Shown here: in pieces, positions 11,601 through 23,600 of the stretch | Layout: every line of letters begins with the position of its first letter | Position numbering within the stretch: the first letter of the stretch is position 1 | Assembly (NCBI RefSeq): GCF_027887165.1 | Contig: NC_077228.1 | Location: 429,279,957 to 429,343,956 of the forward strand | Direction of reading: 5' to 3' | Source: Monodelphis domestica | Taxonomy: Eukaryota > Chordata > Mammalia > Didelphimorphia > Didelphidae | DNA length: 64,000 nt | The notes under the pieces: generated by a model | What the model was told of the DNA's origin: nothing | The model's input: only the letters and a program-made list of their open reading frames with translations | The model's database searches: none | Translations under genes and position numbers: made by a program

Positions 11601-14600
11601 CCAACTGTCACTCTGAACCTGGGAGGTGAAGGAGAAAAGGTATGTGGCTAAGACATCTTAAAACCCATCCATCAAGCTACTGGGCTTTTGAATATCTACT
11701 GGCTGTGGTGAGAAGTTATTTTCAGTCTTCTGCTGGACAGTGAAGAGAGCAGACTGTCCTAACCATCTGTGGACATCAATCCTAGGACTTCAGTATCCAC
11801 CTTACCAAGGACTCTCTATTTGTGAGATTTTGATTACCTGTTGGACTTGCCTTTAGGAACTTAGGTTTTAATTTAGTGTGAGTTAGATAGTGTTGATTTA
11901 GTGTGTAAAACATTTAGATTTCACCCTCTCCCTTTTCTTCATCCCTTCTGTTAAATAGATTCAATAATTTTATATGTACTGTCTTCCCACTGTATTACCT
12001 TCCTCTTCCCTTTCCAAATTATATACATTTTTTAACACGTCTCTAGACATGGTTCTTAATATACTTAATACCTAGCTGCCCCAGAGTATTTGGATATTTA
12101 ATTTTAATCTTACAGCCTTTAACACTCTTCTGCTGTGGAAGGGATATTTAGTTTCAATTTTCAGAGAGAACTTATTTCCAAAACACATGTACTAATTGAA
12201 ATGCAAAAAAGTGAAAAATAATGTATACTGTCTACAAACATCACAATTTTGCTCTTGAAATTATTATACATGTCACTAATTATAAAGTTGTTTCCTCAAA
12301 AATACTTACTTTCAGCTTCATGAGCTTTCAGCAGAGAAACTGGCATGCTACCTTGCCTAACATCCCAAATACTCAACATTCCATCCTGACCTCCAGTAGC
12401 TACAACATGTTGCTGGTTGGGATGTCTATCAACACAGTGGAGTGGAACTCTGTCTCCAGTTCTTTTGAAGAAAACGCAAAAAAAGATAAGAAAAAAAGAT
12501 ACTTCCTTACATCAGTTTTTTCTTTCCTTTATTTCATCTTAAAACATCAACCAAAATTATACTGTCTACTATAAATTACAATCGGTTCCTCAGTCTTCAG
12601 TATCCTAAGTAAACTGCCATTTTCAAGGGAAATACTTCATTTTCTTTGATCAACAAACCCAGCACAAATCTGAATTGGAAAGGAAATCAGAAGCCATCTA
12701 GTCACACCCTTACCTGAGCAAAAATCTCTTCAACAACATATTTTAGGAGTGGTCATCCAGATTTTGCTTGGAGCACTCCAGTAAGGAACTTCTTTTAAAG
12801 ATAATTCTAATGCTTAGGAAATTTTTTGCTTACCTTAAGATTAATTTCTTTTTAATTTCCTAACAATTAACTTTACATAGAAATTCCAGAACTTGATTAG
12901 ATATGTATTTAAAATATCTAGAAAACCTAAAATAGAATACACAATTATTCAGAATGCATGTTAGCTAAAGTCAGGTATAGCAAAACAAAATGAAGCTAAC
13001 ATTTAGTTTCTGATGCTCCTATAACTATGTTGTCATGAATTGTATGTTATATACCAACTCTGAAAAGAAGCCTTTCTATTAACAATGATCTTAAATTGCA
13101 CTCAGATCTAACAAATATGATAATTTGGTGAATTTAACAAGATGTTGAAAATATCTGTTGAATTAACTTCAAAATTACTAATGAGATTGATTGTTCATTA
13201 TCATTGTTTTAAAATGGGAAAACATTTCAGTACCTGAATTGAAATCTTTGAACATATCCTCATTTTCTAAGCACAATGAAAACCAGCCATTTGCTAAATA
13301 TTTTATCCCCAAACACTCCTTATTACAAATGCTTATGAGGTTAAAAAAAAAAATAGTATTTGATTTTTGCCTAGAAACATCCAGGTTGGTTTGGGCAGTA
13401 AACTACACAGATAGACAGTGTCTGTGCATGTGTAGGTAGATACAGAAACGCCCAACCACATATGTAACATTAATTATCAATGCAAAATTATTTGTAGAAA
13501 TAAGACCTAATTTAGCTATGATACAACTCTCAAAGATATTTAATTTAATTTTCCTTTGAAATTATCTTGAAAAGTGATTCAGGTCTAATTCTATGTTATA
13601 TCTCCATGTTCTCTTTCACAGATTTCTTCTGTGTTTAGGTCCAGCTATTCTTCTCAAAGTTCACTATTCTTATATGGGTGTGAGTTGGTGGCATCCCAAA
13701 ACAATTACAAAAGAAACACCAAAGATTACTGACCACAGATTACCATAACAGACATAATAATGGGACTATCTTGCTCTGTTATAATTCAGAAATCCAAAGG
13801 GTTTTTGTTTTATAATTGTGTAAATGTTCAATAAAATGGTTATCTGACATGGCTAAGCAGGTTAGATGATTCATTGGCACACTTTGGAATCAACTCTCTG
13901 GAAGAAATTAGACTAGCAACTAGAAATTGCAGAGTTCAAAGACAATACCACCACCAGCCCCTTTCTGGCATCATCATTCTTATTATCCAGGCTCCAAACC
14001 TAAGTGTCACTCTCTTTTTTTTTTTTTTAAACCCTTACCTTCTGTCTTGGAGTCAATTGACTCCAAGACAGAAAAGTGGTAAGGGCTAGGCAATAGGGGT
14101 TAAGTGACTTGCCCAGGGTCACACAACTAGGAAGTGTCTGAGGCTAGATTTGAACCTATGACCTCCCATCTCTAAGCCTGGCTCTCAATCCACTGAGCCA
14201 CCCAGCTCCCCCCCTCCTCCCCCCCCCCTTCACTCTTGACTCCTCACTTTCACCTACTATAACCAATCTGCCAAGTCCTGGAAATTTTTTGTTTGTAACA
14301 TTTCTAAAATACTGCCTCTTTTCTCTTCTGACATTGCTACTACCTGGATGCAGGCCCTTAAGACTTCATGCCTAGATTGTTCCAATAGCATACTGATTGG
14401 ATCCTCTGTCTTAAGTCTTTCTCCATTCCAGTATGTCTTCCATTTAGCTACCAAAGTAATTTTCCTAAAGCACAAATCTACTCATATCACGCCTCCATTA
14501 AAAACAACAACAACAACAACAACATTTTATTATTTCCAGGATCAAATATAAGTTCTTGTTTTTATTTGAAGTCCTTCCTACTTTTCAAGTCTTCTTATAT

Positions 14601-17600
14601 CTTACCCTCTCAATGTACTCCATAATACAGTGACACTGGCCTCCTCACTATTCCTCAACCAATGAATTCTACTTCCTGACTCTTGAGTATTTTCACTGGT
14701 AGTTTATTATTTCTAGAATTTTCTCTCTCCCGACTTTTCTTGGCTTCCTTCAACTCTAAGCTGAAATTCCACCTTCTGCAAGAAGTTTTTCCCATTTGCC
14801 CTTAAATGCTAGTGCCTCTCATTTGAGAAAATGAAGTCAAGATAATGGCCTTGAATATCACCAATGTGAAGCAGCTTCCAGAATAAGGAAACCAAAAGAA
14901 TACAGAATATTTACCTAGCAATCTCTTGATCTCTTTGCCAAGCAAAAAAATCATAGTGGCCAAAGGAAACAACCTATTTAAGCTTAAACATTTGCAAAAA
15001 AAAAAAAAAAAAGGAGAGAAGATTATGAGCAGTATCACTTAATAAAATAGCAAAAACCAATGGAGATAAAAGTCTGACATCAGACTTTGAAATAAGAACA
15101 TCATAAGAGCATTTATAAGTGAAACTGGAAAGATGACAATATATAGAAAATGGAAGTGAGCTATTAAAAGTAACTATATTTTCATCATGAAAAAAACATA
15201 ATACCTGCAATACAAACTTCACAAGGTTGAAGACCATAGGCAATATATACAAAGCATTTGAAAATATTAAAATTTTATATTACTTATGATTGTTACACTA
15301 ATGATATTCTTAATGATGCTGCATGGTTGCAAAATATAGAATACCACAATCTCAAAAGAAGAAAATTGTGTGTGATCTAGAAATCAAGAGATACCTATAC
15401 CTAGCGGATGTAAGTAAATATGACCAATAAAAATGTATGTGCAAAAAGTTGTTTAAAGGATTTCCATTAGGAAACACAATCAGAAAAGGAGCTGAATCAT
15501 TTGGGTAATGAGAATGATAAGAAACACATTACTTAAATACTATACTAGATTCCATGAAATATAGTCCCAACAGAAGGCCTCTAACATATGATGGTTTATA
15601 GAACACGGACAAGAGTTGCACAGAATGAGGTGTGGCTAGATTAGGATCTGCACTCAGGGAGGTGATCCAATCAATATGTTACCATGTATTAATTTCATGG
15701 GTGCTTACAGCTAGACTAGGTGGCTAGGCCTGGAGTCATTAACCCTGAGTTCAAATTGTAATAATTAAAAATGGGTTTGACAAATATAAGAATTTTTAAA
15801 AAAATTATTGTTGTGGTCGCTGTTTATAAAAATAATTAACTTAAGTCAAAATGAATATTGGCAGCTTTTATTTATAGCAAGGTAGAGATATTAAAGTGGG
15901 AAATATAGGAAAGAGGTAGAAAAAAATCGCCTAGCTACAAATACCCCAAGTCCTAATCCCAGTGCCTCCAGACTGTGAATCTGAAAGTGAATTTCACCAG
16001 AATCCAAGGTTCTAATCAGGAAACTGAAATCCAAAGAGCCAGGAGACGCTGAAATAACCGCAAAAGAACATTCAGCGCATATGAGGCCAAGACCACCAAG
16101 AGTCTTCACCAGAGCTCATGATGAAAAGTATCCCACCAAAGTGCAGAGAGACAGCAGAGAGAGTATAGCCCTTTTCCCATATCACTTCCTGTCTCTCTTC
16201 CACTTCACGGGAACCAATCACAGCCTCCTAATTTGCCTAGCACTGCCCAAGGTGGGTCAGTGCTTGTAGCCATTGGAGGTGTGAACTTTTTTTTCTAGTA
16301 AGTGACTTGTGAACTCTTTTACTTGGAGACTTACTAAGTGTTAAGTAGGGGTACTTTTAGTTGATTGATTAACTCAAAATAGACAAAGGGAATAAAAAAT
16401 CCTTTCAAAATACAACCTCAAACTCTTATTAGCTATGTGACTAGGGATAGTAATAGCATTTACCTCCCATAGTTGTGAGAATCAAATGAAATAATGGTAA
16501 AGCACTAAGTACATTGCCTAATTCATAGTAAACATTGTATGTTAGCTATTATTATTATTACCTAGAAGACAACTTGTAGTGAAGCTGATTTTCTTATTAT
16601 AAACTATCTACTTCCAGGTAGAAAACAAAAACCTGAGTCTGTGCTCTGTTGACATAACCTTCAAAACCCCAAAATAACCTATCTCCTAAAACAGAGCATC
16701 AGGACAAGACATTTGTAGAGGGATAAATCCAGTAGAAAACTAATATGTATTATATAATATAATGTATAACAAAACTTACAGTGACAGTATCTGAGAGGGT
16801 TCATTTCCTTGCTGTCTGAAATCCCATATCTTTAACTGTCCAATTGAATTTACTGTGAGAATCTCAGGAGTTCGAAGGAAGGCCACTGCATGGAGTGTAC
16901 TGCTGTCTGCATTATCTACAAATTAAGAAAACTGCATGTCAGTAGTTGTTTAAAAAAAAAAAGGCAAACCCTGAGTATATATTTCTTCCATTACTTTAAA
17001 TATGCAACCCATGCTGAATCTTTCAAATAATCAGAGATAATACTTTAAGAGTAGAGGAAGGTTTTAAGGACTGATTAAAAAAATTAAAATGTTAATAGTT
17101 TTAAATAAAATATTTTACAAAAAGTGGTGATGCAGGATTTTGATGAACTTTTCTTAATTCTCTGTATCCCTCATATATGTCTAACGTCCTGCATTTGAGA
17201 GAGAACTGATCATGGTTTCAAGGACTACCATAGTCTGATTCTTAAGGTTTTCTCAAATTTGGCCTCCACCCTACTTAACATTATTTTCCTAACAACTGCT
17301 TTTCTTTCAGGGCAGGTCAATCTTCCTCACTGCTTTATCAACAAAATATATTCATTCCTACCGGATACTCTCCATCCTCACTTATTCAAATTGTTCTCAT
17401 TCTTTAAAGTCCAGTTCCATTTCAGCTTCCCACATCAAGCTTTCCCTAATGACTCCAGTCTTCAAAATTTTTTCCTTTCAAACTACATTATATAAGGCCA
17501 ATTTTGTACAATTTAGTATTTACAATATTTTTATTAGTAGATGCTAATTTTTAAAGATGTGCAATTCACCTGTATAAACAGATTACAAATTCTACGAGAA

Positions 17601-20600
17601 GAAAAATTTGTGTCCCTCACAGCATTAATCATATTGCTAAGCACAGAAGAGGTAAGAAATACTTGTTGACTAATAAAAAGTAGGAAATGATGTTTATGGT
17701 TATGAAACCAAGATTATCCTTTATGTAAAGCTAATTGGTTTGTAAAGGATTCTTAATAGCCATATTCCATTTTAAGCTGAAAGCTAAGAAATTAGGCTAA
17801 TGGTCAGCAAACTGAAGCCTATGGGATTCTGACCCACCCCCTGTTTTTGTATTTCCAGTAACCTTAGGATGATTTTTACTATTTAAAAATATAAAAACCA
17901 TCTCTGACTCATTAGACCATTGAAAGAAAAAACAAGAGAACATTAAACTGAATCATACCCATAGAGCCAAGGCTGTTTTTTATTTACACATAAATCCATA
18001 AGTCATCACAATTAAAAACTTTATACTAGCAAATATCAGCAGTATAATTCAGTAAAAAGAGAAAATTTGAAGTAGATGACTGATAGGTATATCTTTTTAC
18101 CCCCATTTATGCTGTGAATTCTTTCTCTCCTTTTATAATTTAAATAAGGCATTCATAATCGATTACACTACTGAAACTTTTTTATCTGTTCTCTTCTGCC
18201 ATGTCATTTACTTTCACTGCTTTAATTATCACCTGTGTACAACTCCAAAAAATGTACTTAAAAGTCTCGATTTCCCAAGCTCCATTTCCACCTAGTAGTC
18301 TCATTGCCACCTTAAATATAACCTATCTCAAACAAAACACATAATCTCTCCCAATCCCTTTCAAACTAGTTTACAGTATTATAAGATCATAGATTCAGAG
18401 ATGGAAGAAACCTTTAAAATCATTGAGCCTAATCTCCTCCCCTTACAGATAAGGAAACTGAAGCCCAGGAAAATGAAATGATTTGCCCAAGGTCACACAT
18501 ATAGGTGATAAAGCCACAATATGAACCAGATCCTTTGTCTCCAAATCAAGGGGTATTTCTCAATAAAAAACATTGTTGCTTCCTCATTTCTTCTCCAACT
18601 CTATTGATAACACCACAATTCAACCAGGCCCAAAGCTATATGGAGACCTACGACTTTTCCTTGTCCTTCACCATTCCCAACATACAACAGCTCTCAGATT
18701 GTGGCCCTTTCTAGCTAACTTATCTTTGGTCTGGCATTCCATTTCCCCCACCATTTAGGCACAAACTACTGTCTGGTTTTATCTCATATTACATCTCCAA
18801 AAAACTATTTCTCAAATATATAATGTGGATTCTGACTTCTGTCCCTTCAGTTCAAGCTATTCTTACTGCCCATAAATTCTCCCAATCATTTCTATCAAGA
18901 TTGCACCCATCTTTCAAATTCTAGCTCAAAGTAATCTCTATGATGTCTTCTTAGATCATCTAAAGCAAAAACATTTCCTTCTTCATCTACATACCTAAAG
19001 CATTTATTGTTTATCATTCATAAGTTATTAATCACATATAGCCTTTTTTTTTAAACCTATACCTTCTACCTTAGATCAATACTATGTATTGGGACCAAGG
19101 CAGAAGAGTGGTAAGGGCCAGGCTTTTGGGGTTAAGTGACTTGCCCAGGGTCACACATCGAGTTAGTGTCAGAGGCCAGATTTGAACCTAGGACCTCCCA
19201 TCACTAGGCCTGGCACTCAATCCACTGAGCCACCCAGCTGCCCCCACATATAGCCTTTTATTGCAGTTATTTGTTTACATGTTTTAACTCCCATACTGAA
19301 CTGTGAGTCTTTCAAGAACAGATCTTCTTATACATCTTTGTATTCCTCACAGCACAGTGACATAGTGGTTTATAAAATATAGGTGGTTGATACTTATTGG
19401 TCAAAGAAAATTAACTAATCATTTCTCTTACCTATAGTCCGTACAGCTTCCTTGTAACCAACTCTGAAGAGATTGATTCTGCCGTCTTCTCCAACAGTAA
19501 CAATCTCTGGACTGTTGCATACAATACCAGTACATGGTGCGCTCCTGTAGGAAGGACTGCATGGGCCAATGTGGTAGTGGGCTCCTATCCATTCCTGGCT
19601 GACTGAAAGAGTCTGTGTAGAAAAGGGGAGAAAAAAGAAATACACCTTAAAGCTACTTGGTATTACCTTCACATTACCAAACAACAAAACATCAAATATT
19701 TCTTCTAATAATATAATACTTTCAAGTTTGAAAGGAATGAAAATAACCTAAAGTAATCAAAGGCACAAAATGCATTTGTTTTTGTTTCTACTTTTCTTCT
19801 CATCTCCACAGAAATACTTTCCTTGTCCTTTATATTTCACAGGAAATGTAATGCTGATGATTAGGAAACATGCTTTGATAAAGAGTAGCATATTTTTCTA
19901 TAATGCCTCTTACTATCAAAATAGCTAAAAAGCTCTCAAGCAAGGAGTGCTTTAAATTGCAGTACAGTGCATTACATTTACTCTATTTATCTTTCTCTTA
20001 AAGAAGCAGTTATTAAGTATTCAGGATTACTGTGTTCAAAAATAAATAATTTTCTTAAAAACAACCAGGTTTTTGCCAGAAATTACATGATCTGCAAATA
20101 ATTTCATCAAGAAATTTAAAGCCTTCATTTTCATTATTTAAATATTTCATTTTGACTTTACTAAATATGCCTATCATAAAGATGATTTGCACAGGAAGAA
20201 TGAAAAACTGAACGTTGTTTTTTTTTTCCCTAAGTTACAAACTGCATCAGATTTTCTACATGAAGCTACAAGTTTTTCTTATCAAAGTGTCCCATATTGT
20301 TTTCTGAAGGTCAACAAACTTGAGTAAGATTTTTTTTAAAGGGGCATTTTGTATGAAGGTTTAGAACTGTCTCAAAATCTATCCCTTTAAGTAAAAATTT
20401 AGGTGTTAATAGTAGAATCAAAGGGATTCCCCTATAGCAAGTGAGATAAGTGCTCTTATTTTCTTTGAGTAAAAGAGACAGAAATCACAAGAACATAGAA
20501 ACATCATTGTAGTTACTGACTAAAGTGGTATTTTAGGTTTAAATTAATAGAATTTTCACCACTTAATAGCAAAGAATATCTTTTAAAAAAAGGGGGGCAG

Positions 20601-23600
20601 CTGGGTAGCTCAGTGGATTGAGAGCCAGGCCTAGAGACAGGAGGTCATAGGTTCAAATCTGGCCTCAAACACTTCCCAGCTATGTGACCCTGGGCAAGTC
20701 ACTTGACCCCTCTTGCCTAGCCCTTACCACTCTTCTGCCTTGGAGCCAATGCAGAGTATTGACTCCAAGATGGAAGATAAGTGGTTAAAAAAAAAAGAGA
20801 GACTGGATCTACCTATCTCACCTAAATGACAGTGCAAGAACTAGTCATGGATCTAGTACCACTCTTATGAGCATGGTAGCTTTAATTTACTTTGTTTCTT
20901 AAATGATCCAATTAGTTCCTTCTTTAGGCAACTTGGCAGCCCCCTGCTTATGCCAACCTTAGTTTGGACACCTAATCAGCTTAGCCCAATGTATTTCAAA
21001 ATTCCCAAGATCAAGAGATCTGCTAGTCTTAGCTTTCCTAATAGTTGGGATTATAGGTATGTACCATCATATCCAAAGAATATAAGCTTTTGAGAAAAAG
21101 TCTACACTAATATGAACACTTGGTAATTTTTTTGCCCTTTCGGTTTTAGGATTATAAAGTATAATTCCTTTTTCATTAAGGAAGTATTTCTATATTAACC
21201 TTTGAAGCTTAAGAATATTTTTTAAAGTTCAATTTTCTATAAAACGCTATTTACCTGATTATTTGGATGGTGAAGGAAAACTGTTACACATCCTGTTGAT
21301 GAAGCAGCTACAATTCTTTCCTGGTCCAAAAACTAAGTAGTAGAAAAATCCTGCTCATTACAGATTCAAAATATTAGTAAAGGACCATACATTTTAAACT
21401 AGTAATAAACAACCACTATTTTAAGCATGAAAGACAATGATAATAAGTACAAAATTTACATTTTACTCAGCATTTCAAATACATTATTTCATTTTCTTCT
21501 CACAACTCAGTAAGACAGGCCGAGCAGATATTTGACCCAGATGATGGAGCCCTGGGTCTAAAGTGAAGAAACCTGAAGCTTTAAATATTTATTTAGCTGT
21601 GTGACCGTCAGCAAGTCACTTAAACTGTTAGCCTTAATCCATCAGAGAAGGAAATGGCAAAGCACTTTTGTATTTCTACCAAAAAAATTTCCATGGACAC
21701 TATGGTCCACAGGGCCACAAAGAGTCAAACATGATTAAACAATTGAAAGACAACAACAAATTACAGCTCAGAGAGATTAACAAGATTATAAATAATTCAT
21801 ATTTATATAGTAGGGTTTTTTAGAGGGGGGGGTGTTAATCTGAACTGTGATTTCATCAGTGAAAGAAATTCAAAAAATGGAAATTCTTACACATACAAAC
21901 TGGCAACATGTATCAGCCACTAGTCTGTAACTCATTGTCTTAAAAGACAAGATTTGAACCTGGTCTTTCTAACTTTAAAGCCAGCTCCTATCCACTGATC
22001 CTTGATGCTTTATAAAACATTGTCTTTACAACTCTATGATTTATTACTTTAGAGAGGAGAATAAAGCTTAAAGAAGCTAAAATTATATAGTATTGTGACA
22101 AGTAAAAATTCCAAAGGACTGGATTATGAATAAGAAAAATCAATTTATTGACTGGAATACCAATAATCATTGGTCCATGATCTCTCTCGATGATTAAAGA
22201 CTAATTTATTCAGCATCTTGAATCATTTAATACAATTATGGATGCTGATATGCACTATTTAGAATTCCCCTAGACAGCCCAAGACATCTCTAATTGGTAG
22301 ATACCTAATGGGGAGATCAGCTTATATTTTATAGTTCCTCCCTGATCCCCTCATGATGATGGGGGAAAGTCATATGTCTTATCAGAGGATTCTAGGATCT
22401 TTGCCAGTCTAGATGGAGAAATAAGGTTAGGCCTATCCAAGTTGATTTTCATCTGTTCACTGAATATGGAAAAGGCAAGGATGTTGCCATGACATGACTA
22501 CACAGACACACTTAGTTGAAACTAGTTTTTATTTACAAGACAAGATAGAGTTTATATTCTCACTCTTAATTATCTCAATTTTGAAGTTGCTCTGGGCCAG
22601 GGAATATGAGGGGCACTACAAGAATCGTCAGGACAAAGGAATGAAGAAAAAGGCTTGAAAAAGAATGTACAAAACAGTATTAGAAATCAAAATATTATAT
22701 GAAACAAAAAGTCTTCTGTTCCAGTGCATAACTATTACCAGTAAGTGTAAGGTAATGAAAGCATTTTGATAAGTTATTGTACAGATAAAAAATATTATTT
22801 TTAATAAACATGCTTAGATAAATTTGGTTTTGTTAAGCTATTCTTTATCTTAGAAGATTAAACAATAGATGAACTATGGATTATATGAATATAAAGTAGT
22901 TTTAAGAGAAGTAATCCTTAAATATGTTCTTAAAATGTCTAGGTTATATACATATATACATATACAGGAATACATGACTACCTCTATTCTTACCTGCAAG
23001 TCCATTACATCACCATGATGTTTGATGTCACACAATAACTGATGGTCTCCTTCAAGTCCTCCATCAGTGCTTAAATTACCAAAATCTCCAATACACCAGA
23101 GCGAAACACTGTTTTCCTGTAAATTAGTTGCATTTTTAGTTACAGCAGATTAAGTCCATTTTACAATTGTCATTCACTACAAATATACTATGTTTCACTT
23201 CTGGATTAACAATGTGGTAACAGTTTAAATCATTTAAGAAGTGTCCAATAAATAGGAACCCTAGGAGGGAAGGTATAGGGCAGGGAATGGAGCAATGAAC
23301 AAGTTTAACATGTCCACAAAGCCCTATTTATGAACACCATTTACTGTTATCATCATTATGTATTTTACTAATAGGACAACTACCATCATGGAGGTATAAG
23401 ATTTTTGTAATTTATAAAAGAATCCTCAAATTAGAAAATGTTAGGAGCCAGTACTATAGTATTCACTAATTAATTTAAGAAGACTATTAAGCCATAAATA
23501 AGTGTAATAGGCACTGTAATAGCCTAGGAGTAAATCCAGCAAAAGAGATAAGATAATAAGAAATGATGTTTGCATTCCTATTTATATTTGAGATCATACA

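Noticed and set aside
14501-14523. Possible CRISPR-like or functional tandem array
   Set aside because: Simple (AAC)n tract in an old LINE. There are no spaced direct repeats in the window.
20880-21077. Alu-like sequence
   Set aside because: Alu is primate-specific and lacks the 7SL S domain, which is present here. 7SL RNA pseudogene is the better call.
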